From positions 14,775,916-14,839,915 of the forward strand of contig NC_067492.1 of assembly GCF_947179515.1 (NCBI RefSeq): DNA of 64,000 bases, written 5' to 3'. Below, piece by piece: positions 1 through 10,629 of this stretch. The stretch comes from Apodemus sylvaticus. Lineage: Eukaryota > Chordata > Mammalia > Rodentia > Muridae. How positions within the stretch are numbered: position 1 is the first letter of the stretch; each line of letters begins with the position of its first letter. Below the pieces are notes generated by a model. The model saw only the letters and a list, made by a program, of their open reading frames with translations. It did no database searches and had not been told where the DNA came from. The position numbers and the translations under genes were made by a program.

Positions 1-654
1 TTGATAAAACAACCGACGAAAATGGAAAATCTTCACATTCAGCTTTGTGAATACTTCAGTTCTAACCGCAGCGGTGTGATTCATCCAAGAGATTTGTCTT
101 CAGGGATATGAAGGAAAAACCACACTCGAGCCACAAAGCCTTCTTCAGGAAGGATCTATACCCAGACCTCCATTACAAGAAGCATCTAGAATATCCGGTA
201 CAAAAACCTCACCGAACCAAGAAGAACAGTATCTACTAACACTCTCTAATCCACATTTTCAGCTAACACAAAGCATACATAACTAGTTCTATTTTTCCAC
301 AGAGTAGACTTCGGGAGTTTGTGAATCAAAGCAGAAATCACATTGAGAGAAAACAAACCATTATTGTGCCCCTCACCCCAAACCTCCAAGATTTTTCAGG
401 TGTTCTCTACCTAATACTGACAACCAACATCTATTATCCAAGCCAAGTCCATGGTAGAGCAACACGCACAATCTAAACACGACGGATGTAATGACGAGCC
501 TTTGCTAAACAGGCCAAATGCTGTTTCACTCAACACCAGGCCCTTGACAGCCGGTGACAATGAGATCACAACCAGACATGCAGGTCTGTGTTTCCGGGCC
601 TTCCTGTGACTCCGACTGAAGGCGTCTGGGAGGTCCCAGAAGCCAGGCACTTAC
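1..654 (-). other. Wwox: start of Wwox intron 8
   Basis: This is sequence directly downstream of the exon 8 donor in gene orientation. I recognise no SINE, LINE or simple repeat in it. The exon 8 frame stays open from the donor to a stop at 526-528, so intron retention would add about 42 residues starting VSAWLLGPPR. The rest (1-520) is unremarkable unique DNA. Confidence 0.85.
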
Positions 655-919
655 CATGGACTTGGTGAACGGCCTGGCCAGGGTGAACAGCAGCTTGTAC
701 ACCCACGAGTGGCGATGGATGGCTGAGTACATCATGTTTCCAGGGTGCACGGCATTGGACGTAACCCCGCGTGGGGAGAGGCGGCGGTGAAGCTCATTGG
801 AGAAGAGGAGATTGCAGAGTTTGGATCTGTTGTAAGCCAGCATGGCCCAGTAGTCACTCCTTGACGGAGACAGGCGGCTGAGGTCAAGTTTCCCGGAGGA
901 GTCATTAATATCTGTAAAT
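655..919 (-). CDS. Wwox: Wwox exon 8 (SDR active site, residues 264-352)
   Basis: This 265-bp exon starts after a pyrimidine-rich AG acceptor (TTTTTCAG) and ends at ATG followed by the donor GTAAGTGCCT. Its first base completes Arg264, begun in exon 7. It encodes FTDINDSSGKLDLSRLS, then the catalytic YNRSK motif with Tyr293 and Lys297, matching the human numbering. Ser281 fits the SDR catalytic serine. Next comes the SNAVHPGNMMYS stretch, the P-G substrate/cofactor loop typical of classical SDRs, and the segment ends at Met352 (RPFTKSM). The exon therefore completes the NAD(P)-dependent oxidoreductase active site of a cytosolic and mitochondrial adaptor protein. The reading frame is intact. 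Leu301 (CNLLFS) replaces the Ile I recall in mouse and human. Exon 9 (residues 353-414) is not in the window. Confidence 0.98.
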
Positions 920-1182
920 CTGAAAAACAGAGGGCACGACATGGAACACAGACGATGCAGCTTCTCACGGGGCTTTGGATTTTGTTTGGAATCTGTGCAA
1001 CCCATAGAGATTTGTTCTAGAGGAGCTCACAATCACAGCCCTTAAAAAGCAGCAGATGGTGACTTAACACACTGCCAATTAATTTGACCCAAAGAGGAAG
1101 AACAAGCCCTACTGCCCACGAGTGCAGTAGGCCAAATAAACCCAAGGTTCACTGAACCTCCAACTACATATTTCAAGCCTGT

Positions 1183-1300
1183 AGCTGCAATACACAGAAT
1201 GCTCAGGCAGGAGAATCACCCTGAACTTGGGGTTAGCCTGTGCTATCATGAATTCCAGACTAGATGTAGTTTCAATATAAGATCTGAAATCAAGTCAAAA

Positions 1301-1339
<39 letters not shown>
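1183..1339 (+). repeat. B1-like SINE fragment followed by (TG)n
   Basis: Positions 1183-1265 resemble a diverged B1 body (CTCAGGCAGGAGAATCACC, then AGCCTG and GAATTCCAGAC). A pure TG repeat follows at 1303-1339. SINE ends commonly seed such microsatellites. Confidence 0.6.
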
Positions 1340-1343
<4 letters not shown>

Positions 1344-1399
1344 CACACACTCACACTCAAGATCTTCAACCACAAGCTCAAGGATAAAGGATAATTAAA

Positions 1400-1700
1400 T
1401 GGAAACAAGCTTTAGATAAAAGGTAGATGCATTAGGAAAGCAATATCACATTCCTAACCTTTGGCAGGGTTTTCCTGATTATTTCAGCCAGATGCAAAAG
1501 TTCTGTGTGTTTTCATTTGAGCATCCAAGTTAATGCAGATGAGCCATCTTGCCTCCAAGACTCTTTTCCAGATTAAAAATTAATGATCATAAAAGGGTTG
1601 TAACCTTGGCGAGGTGCCATCGAAAGTCTTTCGCGTGTAAAAAATTAAATGTAAACAAAGCCAGAAACGGTTCTGGCTGAGTCTACCATTATTTTTGAGC
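1400..1700. promoter_or_regulatory. repeat-free AT-rich block, candidate conserved noncoding element
   Basis: No repeat is recognised here. The block contains TAAT-core motifs (ATTAATGATCATAAAA), an AAATTAAATGTAAACAAAG stretch resembling a forkhead site, and CpGs in TTTCGCGTG. CpGs kept in AT-rich intron DNA hint at constraint. Regulatory function is inference only. Confidence 0.3.
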
Positions 1701-1989
1701 ATGGGCATGGCAGTGGATACTCACAAATCAAAGTAACTAAGTGATGCTTTATAATAGAGTCTGACAGAGCCATTGAACACTAGCTGTGTGCTTCCGTTGT
1801 ACCTCCTTTTCTCGTTGTCAGAAAAATAAATAAATAACTAGGAAGCAATGACTGTTTTACAAAACACAGATCATAAGAAGCAACCAAGAAGGAATGTCCT
1901 AGACAGTGTCATAGTTGTTCAAGGACTCTCCACACTTGCCTTCATTAGGTTAACTTTGGGCATTGACTAGGAGCCCCTGGTCAGTCTTA

Positions 1990-2740
1990 ATTCTACTGTG
2001 AAGAAATAAGATGACCAGAAAGAGAGGTTGTATTTGGATTATGCTCATCATCAATGGGAGTCAAGACAGGAACTCAAACAGGGCAGGAACCTGGCGGCAG
2101 GAGGCTGATGCAGAGGGAGTAGAGCTACTTACTGGCTTGCTCAGACTGCTGTTTTATAGAATCAGGACCACACCATGGGTTGGGCCCTCCCTATCGATCA
2201 CTAATTAGGGAAAGCTTGCCTACAACCCCAGTTTATGGAGGGATTTTCTCTCCTTCCTCTCAACGACTAGCTTGTGTCAAGTTGATAGAAAACTACCCAG
2301 CATAATTAACCATTTGTCCACAGGCACTGGGAAGCCACACCCTTTCCTTTCGCATCCGCCCCTACAATCTTACAATAAACACATAGATAACTTTAAGTCT
2401 CACAGTCTTTATAAATTCAGACACTTTTAAAATTCAGTCTCTTCAAAAATTCAATGTCTCATTTAAAAATCCAAAATCTCCCTGAAAATTTAGCCACTCA
2501 TCTATGGGCTCCTGCAAAACCCAAACTGAGTTAAATACTTCCTTACATTGAGAGCCAAGAACCAGTGCACAGTCACAATCTGAACAAAGCAAAACCAAAT
2601 CCCAACAGAATAAATAACTCAGTGTCCCGATATATGCCATTCACTCTCTGTCTTCTAGGCTCCTGTGAGAGGCTGGGGTCACTTCTCTGACTCCGCCCTT
2701 TGCAACACACACAGCTTTTCTTCTAGGCATTCAGATGACC
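1990..2740 (-). mobile_element. rodent hAT-like nonautonomous DNA element (antisense)
   Basis: On the minus strand, 2300-1990 reads as the common rodent repeat that includes GGGCCCAACCCATGGTG, AGTCTGAGCAAGCCAGTAAG and CATCAGCCTCCTGCC. The adjoining 2300-2740 has the short TTCAAAATCCAAAAT-type tandem phrases that accompany this family. The same family occurs in sense at 35110-35505. I believe it belongs to the RCHARR1/URR1 hAT-Charlie group, but the name is from memory. Confidence 0.6.
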
Positions 2741-3539
2741 AGACAAAGGAGGACATTTCTCACTCAAACCACCAGTGCAGGGGGCAGTCACATTAATGGA
2801 AGTTAATTACTCCTGCCCCATGACTCAGTGACACTGGCTTCAGATGCTGAATGCTGAGATTCTGAAATCTGCAAAGCTTGTGTCACCAAGGGAATGGCAG
2901 TGACAAATGGCAAGTGCCCCTTATTACAACAAAATCTGGGTCTGAGTCTCACTTTAAAGGAAACACTGCCCGTGAGGATCGCCCTCTCCAAGTTCTGGGT
3001 TACACATTGGCAGGTGGTGTCTCCTGGTGTTAGGATGGATCCCGGCTGGCTTCCTGAGGGCAGATCACTGGAGTTATGCATATTATCTATTGCTTCTTTA
3101 CTGCTGCAGATGGGACATTGGGCCTCACTGGCCAGAAGCTCCTGGAGGTCCCACTAGTTTATGCTGCCAGTTTTTATCGAAGTGGGAAGGCCGGGCACAC
3201 GTCCTGTCTATCCACTCAGAAGTGTGGGAGGGTCCAGGGTATGACCCATCACTCTGGCTGCTCAAGAGGCAGCAAGGCAGCTCTTCAAGGCCAACTGCTC
3301 TGACTTCAAGTTGAGAGTCTGGCAAAGTCAAAGAAGGTCTGAGCAGTGTCCCTGTCAGCCACATAGAAGCCAGCTGATGCCTGCTCTCTAGACACTGAGT
3401 GCCCCTGATGGGCCCATCTTCTGTTTCTTTACATATGTCTCTGTTTCATCCGAAACAATTCTTAATTCCAAAAACAAAACAATGAGAACGGACTTGCATA
3501 GATAACAGCCTGTGTGTTTGACGAGCAGGAATAAGCTTG

Positions 3540-3769
3540 CACAGGAAATTCTCTGTGTGTGTAACTGTTCATCCATGGTGTGTGTCTGTGATGAAGTGTA
3601 CATATGTGGCTGTGTGGCTGCACACTTATGATGGGGTGGCTTTTCTCTACGGTTGTGTGGTTCGTGTGTGACTGGGATGTAGGTCTCTCTGTGACTCTGT
3701 GTGGCTTCCTGTGGTTGTGTGTGTGACTGTCTATATGACACAATGTGTGGCTGTGTGTGTGACAGTGTG

Positions 3770-3813
<44 letters not shown>

Positions 3814-4010
3814 TGAGGATATGGCACTGTGGATGAGATTATATAACTTTGTGATTCTATGTGGTTTTCTTTCCCTGATTGTGTGTGATTTTATGTGTGT
3901 TTATATGTCTGAGAGTTTACATATGTGAGGTTGTAGTGGGGTACAATTGTATGTGAGATTATGATAGTGTGTGTCTGCATGTGTGTGGTTATGTGTATGA
4001 TACTCTACAC
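3540..4010 (+). repeat. GT-rich zone with pure (TG)n core
   Basis: About 470 bp is dominated by TGTG phrases interrupted by GTGACTG and GTGGCTG. The pure TG core is at about 3766-3806. It looks like an old, degenerated TG microsatellite. The His/Thr/Cys-rich frames across it are artefacts. Confidence 0.85.
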
Positions 4011-4325
4011 ATGTAGGACTGTGGGGAAGAATTGAGTGTAGAACTCAGGGTGACTGGTTGTGTGGGGTCCCACATGTTACTGCATGGATGGAACTGTACG
4101 TGTGTGACTGTCTCTGAATGTGCATACCCATCTGTCTCCTCACACTGCTGGGGCTGTTTGAGAATGGTGCAACTGGAACTCTGTTCTCGTTCTATTTTAA
4201 TTGTTATCTCAAAAATTTTCACAGCGAGGGAGCCAACTTCCCATTTCATTATGATATATTTTAGACAAGCAGAAACTCAATTCACTCACTCAGACTCCAG
4301 ATAAGTATGTAAAACACAGTGAAGA

Positions 4326-4328
<3 letters not shown>

Positions 4329-4386
<58 letters not shown>
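4329..4386 (+). repeat. (GA)n microsatellite
   Basis: 58 bp of GA dinucleotide with one phase slip near 4357. The Wwox transcript strand is (CT)n. Confidence 0.97.
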
Positions 4387-4389
<3 letters not shown>

Positions 4390-5106
4390 GCTAATAAATA
4401 TTTTGCCCAAGGGTATCCAGTATGATATTTTCTGCAAACATAGGACTTTATTTTTCCCCTAACAGGGGGTCTTGACTCCAAGGAAGGGATTCTACCAAGG
4501 TTTATGGAGGTAATTAGAGAGCAACACTGTGTTTTACAGTTTGGTTTAGGCTCCGGGTCCTTGTGCCGTGATCCAGCGCTGTCTGTGCCCGGCATCCATA
4601 CTTGCTCTCTGGAGCGCAGGGATACCACGAAAGCGTGATAAACAGTTCGGCTTGTAGGACTTAATATTTTGTATAATGTTAATAAGAAGAAAGAGGACAA
4701 CGAGAGCCAGTGAGCACACCCACGCAGGCCTTTCTCACACACGTTAGTGTTAGTTGGGCCTTGCTAGAAATGGCAATGGATCTCATTCCGGAGACCAAGG
4801 CCCTTCCTTCCAATCAAGTCTTTAACATGAAATTAGGATATGGGTCTCCAAGTAGGCAGGGATTACACTGCCGTTCCAGGGAGAACAAAGACATCCCAGG
4901 AAACGCATCCGAGAGACAGAGCTGTACAGACGGAAGGGAGCAGCTGACGCCTCCACACCGGCTCTCATTAAATACCAGCTCATTTAAACATATCCCGTGG
5001 TGCCCTCCACATCTGGTAAGCGATTGTGGCTGGCAGATTTATTTCTAAAGCTCTCTTTCTCTCCTGCCTGCCCCCCGCCCCCCAAGGTAGCCTCCTTCAC
5101 TGCTTT

Positions 5107-5128
5107 GGGGGTGGGGGATGGGGGGGGG
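5107..5128 (+). other. potential G-quadruplex
   Basis: The plus strand carries GGGGG-T-GGGGG-AT-G9, enough for four G3 runs with very short loops. The G-rich strand is the template strand for Wwox. Confidence 0.6.
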
Positions 5129-5149
5129 CGGAGCATTCCCTTTCTTTCA

Positions 5150-5345
5150 CAAACCTGGTGTGATTTGCAAAGATAAGCCTGGCCAGATTTTGTTACCGCC
5201 TAATTACTAGATGTTTCGTGTCTTCTTGCGCAGGGGAGGATTATTACTCGAGTTTCTCTGTCATTGAAGCCATCATAAATTTAAACTGGCAAGAGTAAAT
5301 CTGTCTGCGGTGTGTCGCTTACACCGTAAGCCCCTGTGTTTGGGA
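5150..5345. promoter_or_regulatory. repeat-free block, candidate conserved noncoding element
   Basis: No known repeat is seen. The block contains CCTAATTACTAG, a GATTATTACTCGAG phrase, CATAAATTTAAACTGG and several CpGs (TTACCGCC, TTTCGTG, TTGCGCAG). It is followed closely by GA and GAA repeats. The composition resembles homeodomain-site-rich conserved elements. Function is inferred. Confidence 0.35.
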
Positions 5346-5424
5346 GTCATAAAGGGCTCAAGCTAACCCTTGGCTGGTCTCTCTCTTCAAAGTCCCCGGG
5401 GGTTACATTTTATGGAAGTATGAT

Positions 5425-5426
<2 letters not shown>

Positions 5427-5459
<33 letters not shown>

Positions 5460-5543
5460 GCATTCTGGATCACCAAAAACATTCCAGGACTTAAGATGGA
5501 GAAGAAGAAGGAGGAGGAGGAGGAAGAGGCGGAGGAGGAGGGG

Positions 5544-5575
<32 letters not shown>

Positions 5576-5713
5576 AGAAGAAGAAGAAGAAGAAGAAGAA
5601 GAAGAAGAAGAAGAAGAAGAAGAAGAAGAAATAGTCCCATTCATTCATTCATTCATTCATTCATCTGTAGCTACTTTACTAAGGAGGCAAAGCTTCCCTA
5701 CCCCCCCCCCCCC
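5427..5713 (+). repeat. compound microsatellite: (GA)n, (GAA/GAG)n, (ATTC)n, poly(C)
   Basis: Four simple repeats sit within 290 bp: GA at 5427-5458, a purine tract becoming pure GAA at 5494-5631, ATTC at 5639-5664 and 13 Cs at 5701-5713. The polyGlu, polySer and polyPhe frames here are translation artefacts. Confidence 0.97.
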
Positions 5714-5879
5714 AACACCAAGAACTAAGGGAAGTCTCCCTCCCAAGCTGTAAACCTTGCCTCTGAAGCCCAGAAAATACTTTGTTTTTCCTCAGCACTT
5801 CAGAGAGTTGTTTATCCAACTCCCGCACAAATATGTTGAAAACACAGTGATGTTTTCAGATGTCTTTTTTTTTTTTCCG

Positions 5880-6245
5880 ACTGAATAGTGTAATGGCAAT
5901 CAGAAACCAACGCCATCTGATGTGTAAATTGAAATTCTAACCGAAAGAGGCATGGCCAGATTTCCAATCCGAGCTAACTACAGTCCTTCCCTTTCTGCAA
6001 TTACGCTGCTAATGTCTGCATTGAATTCCCTAATTTCTCATTATAAAACAATTGGATTTCATCTCGAGGCCCTTAACTGCATTGTTTCCCCTGCTAGAAT
6101 AACCACCACTCTCCTCTCGGTGAGACTTTGAAGTTGTTGAATTACAAATCAATAAAGGTCATGCCATTCAGATTTAATCAATTATTATTCCATCTCCGAG
6201 TGAAATCAATGGGGAGCCTGAGGTATAATTGTAAAAATCACTCTA
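5880..6245. promoter_or_regulatory. long repeat-free block near exon 7, candidate conserved noncoding element
   Basis: About 365 bp with no recognisable repeat. It is rich in homeodomain-type cores (GCAATTACGCTGCTAATG, CCCTAATTTCTCATTATAA, GATTTAATCAATTATTATTC), with CpGs retained in AACCGAAAG, CTCGAGG and TCTCCGAGTG. It lies about 370 bp downstream of exon 7 in gene orientation. This is the strongest of the candidate elements by eye. Conservation was not tested. Confidence 0.45.
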
Positions 6246-6378
6246 TATTGCTCTAGACAGTCCCCCATGAAACCATTCCCCATGATCACACATTTGGAAG
6301 GATCTAGAAAAATTAATGAGACCAGGCTGTATACACTCATGTTTCTCACAGTGAGACTGGTCACAATTAGTATTTTGA

Positions 6379-6382
<4 letters not shown>

Positions 6383-6415
<33 letters not shown>

Positions 6416-6545
6416 GGTGTATGTGGAGACCAGAAGAGGTTGTATTCTGTGTGGCTGGAGTCACAGGTGCTTATGTGTCACCTGGCCTGGGGCCTAGGGA
6501 CTGAACTTGTAAGAGATTTTAAATGTTGAGTCCTTTCTCCAGCCT
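6383..6545 (-). repeat. (TG)n plus antisense B3/B2 SINE remnant
   Basis: A TG repeat at 6383-6414 is followed by GTGGAGACCAGAAGAGG and, at the far end, TTGAGTCCTTTCTCCAGCC, the reversed head of a B2/B3 SINE. It ends about 70 bp from the exon 7 donor. Confidence 0.65.
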
Positions 6546-6616
6546 CACTTCAAAATTAATTTCAGATGTGCAAATGAAGGGACAGGCAGGAGATCTGAAG
6601 TCAAATTCAAACCCAC

Positions 6617-6802
6617 CTGTGGGACTCAGAAGAGACCACGATGACACGGGCGGGAGCCGAGCGGCACAGAACGTCCTGCAGGAGTTGGACAAGGTAGAAG
6701 TGTCCCAGGTGGTTCACCTGGAAAGTTGTCTCCAGGCCGTCTTTTGTGAGGCTCCAGGGTGGAGCAAAGGTCCCCGCGTTACACACAAGCACGTGAAGAG
6801 GC
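6617..6802 (-). CDS. Wwox: Wwox exon 7 (SDR core, residues 202-264)
   Basis: This 186-bp exon follows the acceptor TCGTGCAG and ends CCCACAG before the donor GTGGGT, which is weaker than the other two donors. The first base completes Val202. It encodes LHVLVCNAG, equivalent to the SDR NNAG motif that stabilises the central beta-sheet, and then QVNHLGHF with Asn232, the SDR catalytic-tetrad asparagine. The beta-strand VIVVSSESHR follows and runs into exon 8. The exon is 62 codons long, so skipping it would keep the frame. Residues 214-218 read FAPPW, where I recall FALPW in human and mouse, giving Pro216 in place of Leu. That could be a lineage change, an allele or an error. The frame is open throughout. 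Confidence 0.98.
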
Positions 6803-7304
6803 CTGCACGAGGAAACGGACGACATCAGGCACAAACTGGTGACTGAAAACTACGCACCATACACACTGACTTAGAAACAGCCCAATTCTCAGGGTTGTCA
6901 AGATGCCAACAGGTGAGAAATGAGACAAGGCAGGACATTACCTTGCTCCGAAAGGGCCGTGACCTCGGGGTACAAGCAACAAGATGTTCCTAGGACACCA
7001 GACACCCATGCTAACCCAGAGCCATACGGGGTATGTCAGGATGAGGGTGGTTCGCTGGGGTTGAAACACACTGTCCCTGGTTAACTGTGCTTTCTAATAG
7101 AAACAATTACTACTGCTTTTATGTTCAATCAAAATAGCCCACAATTACACACGAGGATTCCTTTGATTTCCTTTCTTTAGGACACTGATAAACTACAGAA
7201 AGGCTGGCACTGGGGCCCAATGCTTAGTAGATACTAAACAAATGGATCAAAGAGAACTCCGTCTGTTTATAGAGACAGTCACAGAGTATTTCAATACATT
7301 TGTC

Positions 7305-7518
7305 TTAGGGATGGAGGCATAAGTCAGTGGAATGCTTACCTAGCATAAATTTAGACTTGGGTTTCATCCTCAGCACCACATAAATCAAGCATGGATGTAA
7401 CCCTAACACTCAGGAGGTGGAGGCAGGAGGATCAGGAGTTCAGGGTCATCTTTGACTGTGAAGTGAGTTCCAGCCTATCCTTGGGTAAATGAGAGCCTAT
7501 CTCAATGTGCATAGTGTA

Positions 7519-7559
<41 letters not shown>
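7305..7559 (+). repeat. B4-type composite SINE with (CA)n tail
   Basis: Positions 7309-7388 resemble the tRNA/ID-derived half (GTCAGTGGAATGCTTACCTAG, then CATCCTCAGCACCACATAAA). Positions 7389-7505 resemble a B1 half (GGAGGTGGAGGCAGGAGGATC). Pure CA follows at 7522-7559. This order is that of B4 elements. Confidence 0.7.
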
Positions 7560-7563
<4 letters not shown>

Positions 7564-8254
7564 CTTCCTTTGGGATTAAATCTGAACTTGTAAGAAATAA
7601 GCCAGCAAATAAGAGGAGGTGTGCTATGAATGAAAATTTAATAATAAATGTAACCCTTACATTTAGGGTTGAAAGCCCTAAATCCAAACAAATACATTTT
7701 ACTTCAAAGAAATCCTAATGAACGGCTATGATGCAATGACAGATTTTCAGGACTCTCTATTGCATTCGTAATCAAAACATAAAAGGAACAAACCAGAAGT
7801 TAACTGGATTGGGAGAAACTGTCCCAGGGCGTGGGACACATGCAAATGGTACGAAGCTAACAACCCAATGACAAGCAAGTTCATTTTGTTTTGGGATCCA
7901 TTATGAAGCAAAATATTTAATAGGGCTGAGTACATATCAGTAGGATTGAATAGCAGAGACAAGCTGAGGAAACCTAACTCCTGGGCGGGCGCTGCCTTAG
8001 AAAGCCGGGAGGATGATAAGGAGGCCCCCCAGCCAGCCCTGGGGTAAACCTGTGGGCACTTTGGCTTCAGACTTTTGACTCCCAGACCTATGAAAGACGA
8101 TGAATTTGATGTTTCAAACCGCCCACATTGTGGTACTCTACCTTAGGACAGCAACAGTGAATCCAGGGGCTCCCAGACCTTCCCAGATAAACTGAGGCAA
8201 AGGTCAGCACGTGTGACTTCCTGTGTCACAGAGCTTTCTCCAAAATGGGGAAAG

Positions 8255-8590
8255 GCCAACCCAGGTGTGATGGCTCACACCAGTTATCTTAACATTAAAG
8301 GAAGTTGAGGCAGGAGCCAAGATGGGGCACACAGGGAACTCCAGGCCAGCCTGGCATACACAGTGCAACCCTGTCCAAACCCAAACCAAGGCTGTGGAGA
8401 TGGCTCAGTGGATAAAGACACTGGCTACAACTCAGAGGACTTGAGTCCCATCCCCCAGACACACATGGTGGAGAGATAGAACACACCCCTGCAAGTTGAC
8501 TTCCCACCTCTACGCCTCAGCCTTGGCCTCCACCCACATATACACATACACACATTCTGAGGAAAGACACACAAATAAATGAATACATGT
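8255..8590 (+). repeat. B1 followed by B2/B3 SINE
   Basis: B1 at about 8259-8378 shows CCAGGTGTGATGGCTCACACC and CAGGCCAGCCTGGCATACAC. A B2/B3 copy at about 8391-8590 begins AGGCTGTGGAGATGGCTCAG and has an AT-rich end (AAATAAATGAATA). Both face the same way, opposite to Wwox. Confidence 0.8.
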
Positions 8591-9397
8591 GATAAGAACA
8601 TGGAATCAAAACTAAACCAAGAGCAAAAAAAAAATGGGATTTCTCCATATGCAGTCACTGAGTAAGAAAATAAAAGATTATCAAGAGGTGTGGAGGGGAT
8701 AGTTAAACTTGTTTTTCCTTCTAGTTGTTTGCAATTACTTTGTGTTTTCTAATTCTGAGATGTAACTGACATCCATAAAACTTATTTGAGGTGCATAGTC
8801 CAGGGGTTTTAGTGTGTTCTGAGTTGAATATGCATGGGTTGAGTTTCATCACCATATTCTACCTTTACAGTGATTGACAGTACTATAAAGCAACTCTTGA
8901 GCTGTCGCCAATTGCAGTTCCCACCCCATATGGACTTACCCACGCTGTAGATTTGTCTAACACAATCATCTCATGCAAGCAAGACAACATGGGATCCTTT
9001 GTAACAGTCATCTTTAACTATGCACAATGTTTCAAGGTCTCATGCTGTATGAAAAAGGGACACTGCCCATCCCCCTAAGCCAGAGATGTCTCTGCTGCAT
9101 ACACAGACAGCATCTTTTCATCCGTTACTACTTTGATGGACATTTGGGTTGCTGCAGTGCTGGGCTAATGTGAATACTGCTGGTATGGACATTGCTTTGC
9201 CAGTTCTTCTGGAGACGTATTTGTTTATTTCTTGAGTATGTACTTGCAAATGGAACTGTTGGCTCACAGCATAATGCTGTGTTTAACTTCTGGGGAAGAA
9301 TCAGACTGCTGTCCAAAGTGGGACCCATCCCCACACCCCACCAACCATGCATTGCACACCCCCATCTTGTGCTAATTCTGGCACTTTCACTGTGTGC

Positions 9398-9426
9398 CTT
9401 TTTCTTTCTTTCCTTCTTTCTTTCCT

Positions 9427-9494
<68 letters not shown>

Positions 9495-9700
9495 TTGTCT
9501 TTCATTCTTTCCTTCCCCTCTCTCTTCCTTTCTATCCTTCCTTCCCTCCTTCTTTCTTCATTTATTTTTGTCAAATTATTTTTTAATATCTTTAGATTAT
9601 AGTACAAATACATTTATCCCCTACCCTCTCTTCCCCCTAAGCCCTCCCAAATGCCATTCCTTTTCAAATGCATGTCCTCTTCTTTCATTAATTGTTATGT

Positions 9701-9746
<46 letters not shown>

Positions 9747-10157
9747 CCTAAATACACAAATACAACTTCTTCAGTCTAAGTCTATGTAATGTTACTTATA
9801 GGCATGTTTTCAGGGCTGCCCATTTAGTATAATTAATTGGTGTGCTCTTCCCTGGGGAAGACAGCTTCTCCCAGTCTCAGCGTTCCCTAGTTACTGTGCG
9901 TCTTCTTGTAGGGTTGAGGCCTCACAGTCCTTCACTCATTCACGTTAGCTTCTCTGTGGCTGTTGTCCTTGTTCAGCTGGTATTTAGACAGTCCCACTGG
10001 TGAGATTTTATGAGTATAGTTTCTAGAAACTCCCTTATCTTTATCTTTCTGCCTCCTCTTCTATAATGATCCGAGTCATCCCAGCAAACTCTCACTGTGA
10101 ATTTTGTTCCTGGCTAAATGATACTGAGAATACTGAGAATCTTTTTTTTTTTTTTTA
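9398..10157 (-). mobile_element. (CTTT)n tract with younger rodent L1-like 3-prime end nested in the old L1
   Basis: A (CTTT)n tract at 9398-9495 is followed by pyrimidine-rich DNA and then by a segment starting near 9560. That segment has a (CA)n at 9702-9740 and ends at a poly(T) at 10141-10157. The flanks on both sides belong to the same old L1, so this is a nested insertion. The CTTT tract may be an expanded antisense A-tail (AAAG on the minus strand). The family name is uncertain. Confidence 0.55.
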
Positions 10158-10629
10158 ATGTGCTCATTGGCAGCTAGTGTATTTTCTTGGGAGAAATATG
10201 CATTCAGCATTTATGCCCACTTTGGAGTTAGCAGGTTTACCTTCTTATTGTTGAATTTTTAAAGTTCTTTATATATGTGGATGAGCCCTTCCAAGATATC
10301 TTCGAATATCTTTCTCATTTTGTTTTGTTTTGAATTCCTCTTTTGTCCCTTGAGCTTTCTGTGCTGGACCTATGAAATCATTATTTATTCTAATATCATA
10401 AAGATATTCTGATACTATATTTTCCTTCTGGGATGTGGTAGTTTGAGCTTTTATAATTTAGGTTACTGATTCCTGTTTTGTTAACTTTTGTATCTCGAGC
10501 ATGAAAGCAATGTGACTTCTTTCTTTCGTGGTAGATACCACAGGTTCTGGAAAAGACTAATCTTTACTCACTGCGTTATTCCAGCAAAGGGTTTGAAAAA
10601 TCAATCACCTAAGGGTTTAATTCTGTAAT

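Larger units (their letters stand above)
920..6616 (-). other. Wwox: Wwox intron 7 (5697 bp, complete)
   Basis: This intron lies between exons 7 and 8, starts GTGGGT and ends TTTTTCAG, and is phase 2. It contains a B1-like fragment and TG repeat, a rodent hAT-like element, a GT-rich zone, long GA/GAA tracts and two repeat-free blocks listed separately. The stretch at 2740-3540 has overlapping short frames on both strands but no recognisable gene or repeat. The stretch at 4400-5100 holds only chance frames. Confidence 0.95.

Noticed and set aside
5387..5753. PolyGlu, polySer and polyPhe frames
   Set aside because: All three come from the same GAA/GA microsatellite read in different frames.
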